From NCBI RefSeq assembly GCF_000282355.1, contig NZ_AKJL01000156.1, forward strand, positions 1 to 64,000: 64,000 bases of DNA. Direction: 5' to 3'. This DNA comes from Pseudomonas sp. GM49 (GTDB taxonomy: Bacteria > Pseudomonadota > Gammaproteobacteria > Pseudomonadales > Pseudomonadaceae). Shown here piece after piece: positions 1 through 9,451 of this stretch; the stretch's first letter is position 1; every line of letters begins with the position of its first letter. A model generated the notes under the pieces. The model saw nothing but the letters and a program-made list of their open reading frames with translations. It had not been told where the DNA came from and did no database searches. The position numbers and the translations under genes are program-made.

Positions 1-1
1 A

Positions 2-187
2 AAAAGCCAGCGGCGGCCGTTGATTCTTGATGAGGCGGGGCAGGCCGCGTGGCTGGACCCCGAGACGCCATTGCATGCTTTGCAAGCATTGCTGGCCAGT
101 GAACCTGCCGCGTTGCGCGAACGGGTGCTGGCCAACATGGTGAATGATCCGAAGCTCAATGGGCCGGAGTGTCTGACTCCGGGTTGA
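2..187 (+). CDS. SRAP (SOS response-associated peptidase, YedK/HMCES-like) protein, C-terminal end
   Basis: This is the last 61 codons of a gene entering from the left edge, open from base 2 to a TGA at 185-187. The visible peptide contains RRPLILDEAGQAAWLDP, which resembles the C-terminal part of SRAP proteins, where a conserved (R)MP-(V/L)IL segment is followed by a W-L-(D/N)P motif. Family members crosslink covalently to abasic sites in single-stranded DNA. The catalytic N-terminal Cys and the active-site His/Glu lie outside the window, so the assignment rests only on this tail. It is followed by the convergent chemoreceptor gene after 36 bases. Confidence 0.6.
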   Translation, partial: KSQRRPLILDEAGQAAWLDPETPLHALQALLASEPAALRERVLANMVNDPKLNGPECLTPG

Positions 188-223
188 GTTATTGGGCGGC
201 GCTCCGACGATGGGGGCTTCGGA

Positions 224-2365
224 TCAGACCCTGAACTGATTGATCAACCGCCGCTGCTGTTCGGCCAGCTTGGTCAGATCCGCACTGGCCGCACTCGACT
301 CATCCGCGCCGCCTGCCACTTCATTGGCCACCTGACCGATGTTGATCACGTTGCGGTTGATGTCGTCCGCCACCGCACTTTGTTCCTCGGCCGCGCTGGC
401 AATCTGGGTGTTCATATCGTTGATCACCGACACCGCCTGAGTGATGGTTTCCAGCGCTTCGGCAGCCTTGGCCGCGTGCTGCACGCTTTCATCCGTGCGG
501 TTCTGGCTGTCCTCCATGACCCGCACCACATCCCGCGTGCCTTGCTGCAATTGCTGGATCATGGTCTGGATTTCTTCGGTGGCCTTTTGCGTTTTCTGCG
601 CCAGGTTACGCACCTCGTCGGCCACCACGGCAAAACCACGGCCCTGCTCGCCGGCACGGGCAGCTTCGATGGCCGCGTTCAGGGCCAGCAGGTTGGTCTG
701 CTCGGCGATTCCGCGGATGGCGGTGAGGATCGCGTTAATGTTTTCGCTGTCCTTGGCCAGGGTTTGCACCACACCGACGGCCCGGCCGATTTCCACGGCG
801 AGGGCGCCAATCGAGTTCGACGTATCACGCACGATCTGCATGCCCTGGCTGGCGGCCTGATCGGCATGGCTGGCGGCCTGTGCGGCCTGAGTCGCGTTGC
901 GTGCCACGTCCTGGGCGGTGGCGGTCATTTCCTGCACGGCGGTGGCCACTTGATCGATCTCGGCCATTTGTTTGTGTACACCGGTGTTGGTGCGGATGGC
1001 GATGTCGGCGGTGTGTTCCGACGAATCGCTGACGCTCTGCACCGAAGTCACCACCTGGGTGATCATCGCCTGCAACTTGGCCAGGAAGGTGTTGAAGCCT
1101 TTGGCGATCGAACCCAGTTCATCGGCACGGTCGCTGGTCAGGCGCCGGGTCAGGTCACCTTCACCCTGTGCAATATCGTCGAGCATGGCCACCATCTGCT
1201 TGAGCGGACGGGCGATGCCGTGGCCCACCAGCCAGATCACCAGCAAACCGATACCGGCAATCACCAGGCCGACCATCGCCATGCCGAAGGTGTCGGATTT
1301 TCGCTGTGCGTTCAGGTCGGCCTGAAGTTTTTGCAGGTCGGCCATTACTGCATTCAGCGGCAATTGCAGCATCAGGGTCCAGCGGGCGTCGGTCTGGCCG
1401 ATGCCGAAAGGCAGGTACAACTCGATCCGGCCCTGGGCCTTGTCGACGGTGTAGGTGACTTCGCCGCGCTTGAGGTTGGCCATGTTGGCAATCTGCTTGC
1501 CGTCGAGGATGTCGCTGACCTTCTCGCCGAATTTGCTCGGGTCCTTGGTATAGGCAACGATCCGGCCATTGCCACCGATCAGGGCCATTTCACCTGCGCC
1601 GCTGTAGAGCTTCTGGTTGGCACCCAGGAGCATTTCCTGGATGAAGTTGACTGACAGGTCGGCGCCGACGATGCCCTGGAAGGCGCCGTTGAGCATGATC
1701 GGTTCAATAAAGGAGGCGAGCATGACGATTTTGTCGCCGACCTTATAAGGCGCTGGATCGATCACGCAGGATTTTCTGGTTTCTTTCGAGCACAGGTAGT
1801 ACTCGCTGGCGCGCACGCCGGTGGACAGGGTTTTCTGGTCGTCGACGTCCACCAGTTTGTCCAGGCCCAGGGTGCCATCGTCGTTACGGAACCACCAGGG
1901 CAGGAAGCGCCCGTTGCTGGCGTCGATGCCGACTACCTGGGTGCCTACGTAGGCCGCATCGTTGTGGTCCAGTGCGTCTTTTTCCCAACCGATGTAGGTG
2001 CCGAGGATTTTCGGGTTCTTGACCACGTTTTCCTTGATCAGGCCGATCAGTTGCTCGCGGCTGAGGCTCAGGGCGGGCTGGCCATTGGCACCGGGTGTGC
2101 CGATCAGGGCGTTGACCCGCACCAGGCCGCCAGCTATCAGCAGCGGTGCTTCGAGTTCACGCTGGATCTGGCTGACCTGGGTTTGCGCCAGGGACGTCAG
2201 GCGTTGTTCGATGACTTGTTCGAACTGTGCCTGGGTCCGTTCCTGGACCATGTCTTGGGTCCGGGCGCCGGAAAACAGCGCGTACAGCACCAGTGCTGCC
2301 ACGACACTGAGGACGATGGCGCCGGCGAGGGCCGCCACGGAAAACTGGATCGACTTGAATTTCAT
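224..2365 (-). CDS. Methyl-accepting chemotaxis protein with dCache-type periplasmic sensor
   Basis: Chemoreceptor of 713 aa from the ATG at 2365, which has a GGAG just upstream; a longer reading to 2482 lacks a good site and would bury the membrane helix. It has a first transmembrane helix near residues 8-30 and a long periplasmic region of double-Cache size (about residues 35-350; PWW near the first lobe). Then come a second helix (about 360-382), a HAMP linker, and an MCP signalling domain with the conserved hairpin tip [19 protein letters not shown]. It would signal through CheW/CheA to the flagellar motor. The ligand cannot be read from the sequence; many Pseudomonas dCache receptors bind amino acids or polyamines. 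It stands alone with no che genes nearby. Confidence 0.93.
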   Translation of the reverse strand: MKFKSIQFSVAALAGAIVLSVVAALVLYALFSGARTQDMVQERTQAQFEQVIEQRLTSLAQTQVSQIQRELEAPLLIAGGLVRVNALIGTPGANGQPALSLSREQLIGLIKENVVKNPKILGTYIGWEKDALDHNDAAYVGTQVVGIDASNGRFLPWWFRNDDGTLGLDKLVDVDDQKTLSTGVRASEYYLCSKETRKSCVIDPAPYKVGDKIVMLASFIEPIMLNGAFQGIVGADLSVNFIQEMLLGANQKLYSGAGEMALIGGNGRIVAYTKDPSKFGEKVSDILDGKQIANMANLKRGEVTYTVDKAQGRIELYLPFGIGQTDARWTLMLQLPLNAVMADLQKLQADLNAQRKSDTFGMAMVGLVIAGIGLLVIWLVGHGIARPLKQMVAMLDDIAQGEGDLTRRLTSDRADELGSIAKGFNTFLAKLQAMITQVVTSVQSVSDSSEHTADIAIRTNTGVHKQMAEIDQVATAVQEMTATAQDVARNATQAAQAASHADQAASQGMQIVRDTSNSIGALAVEIGRAVGVVQTLAKDSENINAILTAIRGIAEQTNLLALNAAIEAARAGEQGRGFAVVADEVRNLAQKTQKATEEIQTMIQQLQQGTRDVVRVMEDSQNRTDESVQHAAKAAEALETITQAVSVINDMNTQIASAAEEQSAVADDINRNVINIGQVANEVAGGADESSAASADLTKLAEQQRRLINQFRV

Positions 2366-2637
2366 GGGGGCTCCGCACGCGAAAGGACATCTGCCCAGGT
2401 GTATCGGCAGGGTGGCGGGCGGGCATGAGCACGGGCAGCTGAAATGACTGTTTTTGCGGGCCGGATGTCGTAAATGAATCAATGTGCGGCGTGATGGACT
2501 GCGGCTCGCCCCGGATTGTGAATTTTTTCCTGCATCGATGAGAGCTTTGTCCGAATTGTGCGTCTTATGTTTGTTGTATCTGGCGCCGATACATTTCCGC
2601 GCCTAGGATACGCGGCATGTTTTCAGGGGTTTTTTTG

Positions 2638-3456
2638 ATGAACAAGATTTTGGTTGTCAGTGCACTGAGCGCAGCGCTGCTGCTCACCGGTTGTCAGTCG
2701 GTCAACACCACCAGTGGTGGCGCTGTAGGCGTTGAGCGCAAGCAGTACATGTTCAGTATGTTGTCCTCGCAAGAGGTCGACCAGATGTACGCCCAGTCCT
2801 ATCAGAAGACAGTGGGCGAAGCGTCCAGCAAAGGTGTGCTGGACAAGACCAGCAATGAAGCCCGGCGGGTTCAGGTGATTGCCGACCGGCTGATTGCCCA
2901 GGCGCCGACGTTTCGTCCGGACGCGGCTCAGTGGAAGTGGGAAGTCAACCTGATCAAGAGCGATGAACTCAACGCCAACTGCGGCCCTGGCGGCAAGATC
3001 ATCTTTTACACCGGGCTGATCGACACCCTGAAACTGACCGACGATGAAATTGCCGCGATCATGGGCCATGAAATCGCCCACGCGCTGCGCGAGCACGGTC
3101 GTGAAGCGATGTCCAAGGCTTACGGCATCGAAATGGCCAAGCAGGGCGCCGGTGCCTTGTTGGGATTGGGGCAGGACACCATGGCCCTGGCCGATACCGT
3201 GGCCAACTACGGCATGACCTTGCCCAACAGTCGCGCCAATGAAAACGAAGCGGACCTGATCGGCCTGGAACTGGCGGCCCGTGCTGGCTACAACCCGAAT
3301 GCCGCAATCACCCTGTGGAACAAGATGAGCAAGGTCTCGGAAGGTGCGCCACCGGAGTTCATGAGCACTCACCCGGCATCGGCGAGTCGTATTGCGGCGC
3401 TGCAGGCGGCGATTCCGAAGGTCATGCCTTTGTACGAGCAGGCCAGGAAGTCCTGA
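2638..3456 (+). CDS. M48 family zinc metalloprotease, outer-membrane lipoprotein
   Basis: A 272-aa protein. I start it at 2638 (MNKILVV) because a CAGGGG ribosome-binding site sits just upstream and this gives a clean lipoprotein signal ending in the lipobox LTGC (Cys19). The zinc site is HEIAH (residues 144-148), and a downstream NENEAD supplies the third ligand Glu, as in M48 peptidases (HtpX/LoiP/BepA relatives). The lack of Asp after the Cys fits outer-membrane sorting, so it probably acts in periplasmic protein quality control. It is a short single-domain member without the TPR tail of BepA. Monocistronic; a REP pair follows. Confidence 0.88.
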   Translation: MNKILVVSALSAALLLTGCQSVNTTSGGAVGVERKQYMFSMLSSQEVDQMYAQSYQKTVGEASSKGVLDKTSNEARRVQVIADRLIAQAPTFRPDAAQWKWEVNLIKSDELNANCGPGGKIIFYTGLIDTLKLTDDEIAAIMGHEIAHALREHGREAMSKAYGIEMAKQGAGALLGLGQDTMALADTVANYGMTLPNSRANENEADLIGLELAARAGYNPNAAITLWNKMSKVSEGAPPEFMSTHPASASRIAALQAAIPKVMPLYEQARKS

Positions 3457-3483
3457 CTTCCATGCGGTGAGGCCGCTACTGCC

Positions 3484-3557
3484 ATCGCGAGCAAGCTCGC
3501 TCCCACAGGGTTCGGCGTCCAGCACAAAACCAATGTGGGAGCGAGCTTGCTCGCGAT
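3484..3557. repeat. REP doublet (REPIN), Pseudomonas type
   Basis: Two inverted copies of one element: ATCGCGAGCAAGCTCGCTCCC on the left and its near-perfect reverse complement GGGAGCGAGCTTGCTCGCGAT on the right, separated by about 30 bases. The same arms recur near 7.2, 17.3, 29.2, 35.5 and 58.8 kb. It lies between convergent genes, the usual extragenic position. Confidence 0.9.
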
Positions 3558-3588
3558 GAACGATAACGCGGTCTATCGACCTAAACCG

Positions 3589-4173
3589 TCAAACCCACCC
3601 ACTGCTCTGCATCGCCTTATACACCGCCACAATCGCCATGATGAAGAACGCCGACGCCGCCAGTCGACGGATCAGGGTCAATGGCAATTTGTCTGCGGCA
3701 AAGTTACCGGCCAGAACCACCGGTACGTTGGCAATCAGCATGCCGGCCGTGGTGCCGATGATCACCAGCCACAACTCCGGATATTGCGCGGCCAGCATCA
3801 CGGTCGCGATTTGCGTTTTGTCGCCGATTTCCGCCAGGAAGAACGCGATCAGCGTGGTCAGGAACGGCCCGAACTTGCGGGCGGTGCTGGCTTCGTCGTC
3901 ATCCATCTTGTCCGGCACCAGGGTCCACAGTGCGGTCGCGGCGAAGCTCGCGGCGAGGATCCAGTGCAGCATCGTATCGGAGAAGAAACTGCCGACCCAG
4001 GCACCGATTGCACCGGCGGCCGCGTGGTTGGCCAGGGTCGCGGCGACGATACCGGCGATGATCGGCCAGGGCTTGCGGAAACGGGCAGCGAGAATGAGCG
4101 CGAGCAGTTGCGTCTTGTCGCCGATTTCGGCCAAGGCAACGATTGCGGTAGGTACGAGTAGTGAATCCAGCAT
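3589..4173 (-). CDS. TMEM165/GDT1 (UPF0016) family manganese exporter
   Basis: A 194-aa integral membrane protein with the family's duplicated signature: EIGDKTQ near residue 16 (helix 1) and AEIGDKTQ again in the second half, each in a three-helix unit. These acidic motifs form the cation site in GDT1 transporters; bacterial members (MneA-like) export Mn2+. The ATG at 4173 is chosen because AGGA lies about 8 bases upstream and because the protein then begins directly with the first motif helix. The 5' leader carries a yybP-ykoY element, which matches a Mn2+-induced exporter. Transcribed alone. Confidence 0.92.
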   Translation of the reverse strand: MLDSLLVPTAIVALAEIGDKTQLLALILAARFRKPWPIIAGIVAATLANHAAAGAIGAWVGSFFSDTMLHWILAASFAATALWTLVPDKMDDDEASTARKFGPFLTTLIAFFLAEIGDKTQIATVMLAAQYPELWLVIIGTTAGMLIANVPVVLAGNFAADKLPLTLIRRLAASAFFIMAIVAVYKAMQSSGWV

Positions 4174-4204
4174 CAGGGGTTTTCCTAAGGGGCGGGTCGA
4201 CACG

Positions 4205-4385
4205 GCTATGACACGTACAGCCTTCCCGCCCCGGGTAAGGTGTGCGTGTCATAGGTCTTGTCAAACCCTGCGATCCATCTGATGTGGATGCTTGGGTCGC
4301 ATGCGCCATGGTCTTTTGACCAAGTATGTTGACGCATGCCGGACGAGCGTGGCGCTCGTGGGAGACTACTCCCCTAGGACGGAGC
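4205..4385 (-). promoter_or_regulatory. yybP-ykoY manganese riboswitch in the leader of the GDT1 exporter
   Basis: On the minus strand the leader contains GGGGAGTAG (complement of 4366-4374), then a GC-rich hairpin (ACGAGCG/CGCTCGT), then the signature CGTCAACATACTTGGTC with a helix closing on GACCATGGCGCATGCG. These are the hallmark loops of the yybP-ykoY class, which binds Mn2+. A second helix (GACACGCAC... GTACGTGTC) lies close to the start codon and could be the expression platform acting on translation; I see no oligo-T terminator. Boundaries are approximate. Confidence 0.85.
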
Positions 4386-4437
4386 GGATTCTGCCTTTGC
4401 AAAACTCATTCGGCAAGCCTTCTTTTTCAAAGAGGTT

Positions 4438-5436
4438 TTAGCCGCGTTTTGCCCGATAGATTCTGAAACCCTGTCCCTCGGCCTTGATTGCACACACGCC
4501 AAGATGCTCTTCGATCAGCGGTTGGTACTTCAGGAAGCTATTGGCTACCAGGCGAAGTTCGCCACCGTTTTTCAGATGTTTTGCTGCTTTTCGAAGCAAG
4601 TTTTCGGTGGCGAAGTAGTCGGTGTGCACGCCGACATGGAACGGCGGATTGCTCAGGATTGCACTTAAACCCATCGGGGCGGCATCGATTCCGTCACCGG
4701 TAATCACCTCGGCTTCCAGGCCATTGGCAGCCAGGGTCAGGCGACTGCTGGCAGCGGCAAAGGCATCCACATCCAGCATCGTGACCTGATTGTGCGGGTA
4801 ACGACGTTTTACTGCCGCGCCCAAGACCCCAGCGCCGCAACCGAAATCGAGCAAGTGACCGCTGGGCAGTTTGTCCAGGTGTTCCAGCAGCAGCGCGCTG
4901 CCGCGATCCAGGCGACCATGGCTGAATACCCCCGGCAGGCTGATGACCTTCAGCGGGCCTTCGGCCAGCGGCAGTTCGTAGGTCTGCGCCAGGCTTTCCA
5001 GCGGCCTGGCTTCAGGCGCGTTGGCCACGGTGACCAGCCAGAGCTGGCAGTGTCGCGCGCTGTCGAGTTTGCGTGGCTTGCCGAACGGGTTGAGTTGTTT
5101 GGCGGCACCTTCGATGCCGCTTTTTTTCTCGCCGACCAGGTACAGCTCGCGACCGGCCAGCCGCGAGGCGAGGGCGTTGAGAATGTAATCGGTCAGGTCC
5201 TTGGCCTTGGGCAGAAAGACCACGGCGGTATCGAACCCGCGCTCCGGCGCATTCACACCAAAATGACTGCGCTCGGCGAAGCGGGCGTCCAGCGCGGCCT
5301 GATCGCCGGCGTGCCAGCACCAGCCATGAGCCTCGGGCAGACGGCCCAGCAAGTCGTCGGCGGGCAAACCGGCCAACAGCACCGAACCCTGGAATAACTC
5401 GGCCTGACGAAGCAGTACTTCACTGCGCGGATCCAT
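4438..5436 (-). CDS. rsmC: 16S rRNA (guanine1207-N2)-methyltransferase RsmC
   Basis: A 332-aa protein with the two-lobed RsmC layout: a degenerate N-terminal methyltransferase-like half and a catalytic C-terminal Rossmann half. The SAM loop reads [10 protein letters not shown] and the catalytic motif is NPPFH (in [10 protein letters not shown]), typical of guanine-N2 methyltransferases. The length matches E. coli RsmC (about 343 aa). The enzyme methylates G1207 of 16S rRNA in the 30S subunit. The start ATG at 5436 has GGGAG upstream. It is followed downstream by the riboswitch-led GDT1 gene and preceded by a same-strand dehydrogenase 33 bases upstream, possibly co-transcribed. Confidence 0.93.
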   Translation of the reverse strand: MDPRSEVLLRQAELFQGSVLLAGLPADDLLGRLPEAHGWCWHAGDQAALDARFAERSHFGVNAPERGFDTAVVFLPKAKDLTDYILNALASRLAGRELYLVGEKKSGIEGAAKQLNPFGKPRKLDSARHCQLWLVTVANAPEARPLESLAQTYELPLAEGPLKVISLPGVFSHGRLDRGSALLLEHLDKLPSGHLLDFGCGAGVLGAAVKRRYPHNQVTMLDVDAFAAASSRLTLAANGLEAEVITGDGIDAAPMGLSAILSNPPFHVGVHTDYFATENLLRKAAKHLKNGGELRLVANSFLKYQPLIEEHLGVCAIKAEGQGFRIYRAKRG

Positions 5437-5469
5437 AACTGCTCCCGTGGAAAAAAGTGCCGCAGTTTA

Positions 5470-6435
5470 TCAACTGACGACTCGCAGCGCCTTACCGCTG
5501 AAGTATCCCAGTGCGTTTTCGGTCACTTGACCGACGATTCGCTGGCGCGCTTCACGGCTGCCCCAGGCATTGTGCGGGGTGACGATCAGGCGCGGAATAT
5601 CCTGGGCCAGCAGCGGATTGCCGTTGATGGGAGGTTCGACGCTCAGCACATCAGTGGCGGCGCCGCCCAAATGCCCGTTGCGCAAGGCGTCGGCCAGCGC
5701 CTGTTCGTCGATCAGGCCGCCGCGGGCGGTGTTGACCACGAACGCGCCGGGCTTCATTGAGGCCAGTTCACGGGCACCGATGAAGTGGCGGGTGTGTTCG
5801 TTGAGCGGGCAGTGCAGGGTCAGGGCATCGACTTGCGGTAGCAGTTCATTCAGTGGCAGGCGGTCCGGCCGGGCAGGGCGTCCGGGAATTTGCCCCAGCA
5901 CAACGCGCATGCCGAAGGCTTCGGCCAGCCGTGCGACCGCACCGCCCAATTCGCCATGACCCAGCAGGCCAAGGGTTTTGCCTTCGAGTTCGACAATCGG
6001 GTAATCCAGCAAACAGAACTGTTTGGCCCGCTGCCATCGGCCTTCGCCGACGGCTTTTTGATAATCGGCCAGACGCGTGGCCAGGTTGAGCAGCAGCATG
6101 ATCGTGTGCTGCGCCACCGATGGCGTGCCATAGCCCTGGCAGTTGCACACGGTAATTCCGTGGGCGCGGGCGGCGGCGAGGTCGACGTTGTTGGTGCCGG
6201 TGGCGGTGATCAGGATCAGCTTGAGATCAGGGCTGGCAGCCATGGCGGCGGCATCGATCAGGATCTTGTTACTGATGGCAACGGTGGCGCCCTTGAGGTG
6301 TTCGATGACTTGATCGGGCAAGGTCTGGGCGAACAGCTGCAAATCGCTGAAACAACTGCGCAGCGGGTTGAGGTCAAGGTCGCCGAGGTCCAGGGACGGG
6401 TGGTCGAGGAAAACGGCGCGGCGAGTGTTCGTCAT
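5470..6435 (-). CDS. D-isomer-specific 2-hydroxyacid dehydrogenase (glycerate dehydrogenase/hydroxypyruvate reductase-like)
   Basis: A 321-aa NAD(P)H-dependent dehydrogenase. The nucleotide-binding loop is LGHGELG, and the three catalytic positions of the family are all present: Arg in NTARGG, Glu in SVEPP and His in TPHNAWG. The N-terminal substrate lobe includes ITATGTNNVD and PSVAQHT, as in HprA-type enzymes reducing hydroxypyruvate or glyoxylate; exact substrate is uncertain. ATG at 6435 is preferred (AAGG eight bases before), although a TTG directly before it is also in frame. It ends 33 bases before rsmC. Confidence 0.86.
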   Translation of the reverse strand: MTNTRRAVFLDHPSLDLGDLDLNPLRSCFSDLQLFAQTLPDQVIEHLKGATVAISNKILIDAAAMAASPDLKLILITATGTNNVDLAAARAHGITVCNCQGYGTPSVAQHTIMLLLNLATRLADYQKAVGEGRWQRAKQFCLLDYPIVELEGKTLGLLGHGELGGAVARLAEAFGMRVVLGQIPGRPARPDRLPLNELLPQVDALTLHCPLNEHTRHFIGARELASMKPGAFVVNTARGGLIDEQALADALRNGHLGGAATDVLSVEPPINGNPLLAQDIPRLIVTPHNAWGSREARQRIVGQVTENALGYFSGKALRVVS

Positions 6436-6526
6436 CAACTGTACCTTTTGTGCATTGAACTGAAGGCGTAATCTGCGGAGCCTACCAGATGAAATAAATA
6501 GATACGCTTGGCCTTAAGGAGCCCCC

Positions 6527-7156
6527 ATGTACTGGACAGAGTTCTTGACCGTTGCCCTGATTCACCTGCTGGCCGTGGCCAGCCCCGGCCCGGACTTTGC
6601 CGTCGTGGTGCGTGAGAGTGTTACCCACGGTCGCCGCGCAGGCACCTGGACCGCGCTGGGTGTGGGTACGGCGATTTTCCTGCACGTGGGCTATTCCCTG
6701 CTGGGGATCGGCCTGATCGTGTCCCAGTCGATCGTGCTGTTCAATGCCTTGAAGTGGGCCGCTGCCGCTTACCTGCTGTACATCGGTTACAAGGCACTGC
6801 GTGCGCAACCGGCCAAGCCTGTGGCGGACGATCTGCACAAGGAGGCCGGCGAGCGCACGGCCCGTGGTGCCTTCACCTCAGGTTTCGTCACCAACGGCCT
6901 CAACCCGAAAGCCACGCTGTTCTTCCTCTCACTGTTCACCGTGGTCATCAACCCGCACACGCCACTGGCCGTGCAGGCCGGTTACGGGGTTTACCTGGCG
7001 GCGGCGACAGCGGTCTGGTTCTGCCTGGTAGCGTTGTTGTTCAGCCAGCAGCGCGTACGCGCCGGCTTCGCCCGCGTGGGTCACTGGTTCGACCGGACCA
7101 TGGGCGCGGTGTTGATTGCGATTGGCGTGAAGCTGGCTTTTACCGAGATGCACTGA
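6527..7156 (+). CDS. LysE/RhtB family amino-acid exporter
   Basis: A 209-aa membrane protein with about six hydrophobic segments and the family's N-terminal signature ASPGPDFAVV, plus GFVTNGLNPKA in the middle. LysE/RhtB proteins export amino acids or their derivatives (lysine, threonine, homoserine, leucine); the substrate here is unknown. The start at 6527 has AAGGAG six bases upstream. It is divergent from the hydroxyacid dehydrogenase, sharing a 91-base promoter region, and is followed by a REP pair. Confidence 0.9.
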   Translation: MYWTEFLTVALIHLLAVASPGPDFAVVVRESVTHGRRAGTWTALGVGTAIFLHVGYSLLGIGLIVSQSIVLFNALKWAAAAYLLYIGYKALRAQPAKPVADDLHKEAGERTARGAFTSGFVTNGLNPKATLFFLSLFTVVINPHTPLAVQAGYGVYLAAATAVWFCLVALLFSQQRVRAGFARVGHWFDRTMGAVLIAIGVKLAFTEMH

Positions 7157-7170
7157 TCAGATACTTATTG

Positions 7171-7286
7171 CTGTAGGAGCGAGCTTGCTCGCGATGCTCG
7201 TCAACGATAACACTTGATATCTGACCCCCCCGCGGTAATCCCGGGTTCATCGCGAGCAATCGAGCGTCGACCGGCTGCTCCTGCAG
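7171..7286. repeat. REP doublet with one degenerate arm
   Basis: Left arm GTAGGAGCGAGCTTGCTCGCGATG (about 7173-7196) is standard. The right arm (7248-7286) keeps the ends CATCGCGAGCAA and GCTCCTGCAG but carries about 13 extra or changed bases between them, so it no longer folds as the standard hairpin. It fills much of the 274-base gap before the acyl-CoA ligase. Confidence 0.75.
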
Positions 7287-7430
7287 ATGATCAAACCTCA
7301 CGAATGATGGCTCAACGCTAGCATCTTCGGGGTTCTGCAAATCATTCCTTTGGCTGATTTGGCTGGCGTTCAAGGGCACTACAGTGCGTACTTTCAGTCA
7401 CGACCGTGCAGTCAGATTAAAGGGATTATT

Positions 7431-9113
7431 ATGTTGCAGACTCGCGTTATCCCCCCGGCCGAAGGCGCTTACCAGTACCCGCTGTTGATCAAACGGCTGC
7501 TGATGTCCGGTGCCCGTTATGAGAAAACCCGCGAGATCATCTACCGCGACAAGTTGCGCTACAGCTACCCGACCCTGATCGAACGGGTGGCCCGCCTGGC
7601 CAATGTGCTGATAGCGGCCGGGGTCAAGCCCGGGGATGCCGTGGGTGTGATGGACTGGGACAGCCATCGTTACCTGGAATGCATGTTCGCCATCCCGATG
7701 ATCGGCGCGGTGATCCACACCATCAACGTGCGGCTGTCGCCGGAACAGATCCTCTACACCATGAACCACGCCGAGGACCGCTTTGTGCTGGTCAACAGCG
7801 AGTTCGTCGGCCTCTACAAGGCAATCGAGGGGCAACTGACCACGGTCGAGAAAACCCTGCTGCTGACTGACCTGCCGGAAAAAACCGCGGACCTGCCGAA
7901 CCTCGTCGGCGAATACGAACAACTGCTGGCCGCGGCGAGCCCGCAGTACGACTTCGAGGATTTCGACGAAAACTCGGTCGCGACCACGTTCTATACCACC
8001 GGCACCACCGGCAACCCCAAGGGCGTGTACTTCACCCATCGGCAACTGGTGCTGCACACCATGGGCGTGTCGACCATCATGGGCGCGATCGATAGCGTGC
8101 GCCTGCTGGGCACCAACGACGTGTACATGCCGATCACCCCGATGTTCCACGTGCACGCCTGGGGCTTGCCGTATGTGGCGACCATGCTCGGGCTCAAGCA
8201 GGTGTATCCCGGCCGCTATGACCCGGAATACCTGCTGGAGTTGTGGCGCAAGGAGAAGGTCACGTTCTCTCATTGCGTACCGACCATTTTGCAGATGGTC
8301 CTCAATGCCAAGGCCGCGCAGAACGTCGACTTCGGCGGCTGGAAAATCGTCATCGGCGGCAGTGCCCTGAACCGCACGCTGTACGAGGCGGCCAAGGCCA
8401 AAGGCATTCAGTTGACCGCGGCGTACGGCATGTCGGAAACCGGGCCGCTGGTGTCGTGCGCGCACCTCAACGATGAATTGATGGCCGGTACCGAAGACGA
8501 ACGCACCACCTACCGGATCAAGGCCGGCGTGCCGGGGCCGCTGGTGGAGGCGGCGATCGTCGACACCGAGGGCAACTTCCTGCCCGCCGACGGCGAGACC
8601 CAGGGCGAATTGGTATTACGCGCACCATGGCTGACCGAGGGGTATTTCAACGAGCCGCAGAAGGGCGCCGAGCTCTGGGCCGGAGGCTGGCTTCACACCG
8701 GTGACGTGGCGACCCTGGACAGCATGGGGGTGATCGACATTCGTGACCGGATCAAGGACGTGATCAAGACCGGTGGCGAGTGGATCTCCTCCCTGGACCT
8801 GGAAGACCTGATCAGCCGTCATGTGGCGGTACGCGAAGTAGCAGTGGTGGGGATCCCCGATCCGCAGTGGGGCGAACGGCCGTTTGCCCTGCTGGTGCTC
8901 CGTGAGGGACATGCGATCGGGGCACGGGAACTCAAGGAGCACCTCAAGCCGTTTGTGGAGCTGGGACACTTGAGCAAGTGGGCGATTCCGAGCCAGATCG
9001 CCCTTGTTACTGAAATTCCCAAGACCAGTGTTGGCAAACTCGACAAGAAGCGCATTCGTGTCGACATCAGCGAATGGCAAGCCACCAACAGCACCTTCCT
9101 CTCGACGCTTTAA
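7431..9113 (+). CDS. Fatty acid-CoA ligase (AMP-binding, AlkK/medium-chain type)
   Basis: A 560-aa ANL-superfamily enzyme that activates a fatty acid to acyl-AMP and then to acyl-CoA. The P-loop motif is YTTGTTGNPKG (residues 188-198), followed by YGMSETGP, the hinge segment RIKDVIKTGGEWIS and a C-terminal catalytic Lys in KTSVGKLDKK. The start at 7431 follows AAAGGG; the upstream in-frame extension has no support. The order ligase, DUF1302, DUF1329, LuxR regulator matches my memory of P. putida PP_0763-PP_0767, whose ligase is reported to act on medium chains. A hairpin follows the stop, and the next gene begins 338 bases later. Confidence 0.92.
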   Translation: MLQTRVIPPAEGAYQYPLLIKRLLMSGARYEKTREIIYRDKLRYSYPTLIERVARLANVLIAAGVKPGDAVGVMDWDSHRYLECMFAIPMIGAVIHTINVRLSPEQILYTMNHAEDRFVLVNSEFVGLYKAIEGQLTTVEKTLLLTDLPEKTADLPNLVGEYEQLLAAASPQYDFEDFDENSVATTFYTTGTTGNPKGVYFTHRQLVLHTMGVSTIMGAIDSVRLLGTNDVYMPITPMFHVHAWGLPYVATMLGLKQVYPGRYDPEYLLELWRKEKVTFSHCVPTILQMVLNAKAAQNVDFGGWKIVIGGSALNRTLYEAAKAKGIQLTAAYGMSETGPLVSCAHLNDELMAGTEDERTTYRIKAGVPGPLVEAAIVDTEGNFLPADGETQGELVLRAPWLTEGYFNEPQKGAELWAGGWLHTGDVATLDSMGVIDIRDRIKDVIKTGGEWISSLDLEDLISRHVAVREVAVVGIPDPQWGERPFALLVLREGHAIGARELKEHLKPFVELGHLSKWAIPSQIALVTEIPKTSVGKLDKKRIRVDISEWQATNSTFLSTL

Positions 9114-9122
9114 GCGCCTCTC

Positions 9123-9144
9123 GGCGTGCCCGAAAGGGCACGCC
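9123..9144 (+). terminator. Hairpin after acyl-CoA ligase gene
   Basis: GGCGTGCCC-GAAA-GGGCACGCC: a perfect 9-bp stem with a tetraloop, 9 bases after the ligase stop. It lacks a T-run, so it may be an attenuating or mRNA-stabilising hairpin rather than a full intrinsic terminator. Confidence 0.5.
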
Positions 9145-9151
9145 AGCCCCA

Positions 9152-9171
9152 CCAAGCAAGCGCTTGGCTTG
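9152..9171. promoter_or_regulatory. Palindromic candidate operator
   Basis: The core CAAGCGCTTG is a perfect 10-base palindrome, and it is flanked by AAGC on the left and GGCTT on the right with a one-base offset. Its position between two lipid-metabolism genes suggests a TetR-like or similar dimer site; no protein is assigned. Confidence 0.35.
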
Positions 9172-9451
9172 TCAAATCGAAATTTTCAGCCATTCTTGGC
9201 GTGCCGACGGGCGTCGGACTGGCGAAAGGACTGTTCCAGAGTGGCTGGCAGCTGCAAATCACACTTTAGAGGGATCAAGCAAAACTACCTGCTGGCTATA
9301 GTCCGCTCAAGGATTTTTAAGAACGGGGCAACCGCACGAACCGGGGCGATGCAACTTTGGAATGACTTTGGGATGCCATGGCTCCCGGTTATCCACAACG
9401 TTTTTAGAAGTGCTCATGCCATAAAAATAAAATGCACATGGAGTAGGGTCG

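Larger units (their letters stand above)
9114..9451 (+). other. 338-base gap between acyl-CoA ligase and DUF1302 gene
   Basis: No convincing gene is seen on either strand. It holds a GC hairpin directly after the ligase stop, a palindromic candidate operator, and an A/T-rich stretch (9415-9435) just before the DUF1302 ribosome-binding site. I could not assign a clear -35/-10 pair; a TATAGT at 9297-9302 is the best -10-like hexamer. The regulator at 12914 may act here, but no MalT box was recognised. Confidence 0.5.

Noticed and set aside
380-1654. 424-codon plus-strand open frame opposite the chemoreceptor
   Set aside because: Antisense shadow of the MCP signalling domain.
3484-3557. Spaced repeats considered as a CRISPR fragment
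   Set aside because: The copies are inverted, not direct, and recur singly across the window; they are REP doublets, and no cas gene is present.
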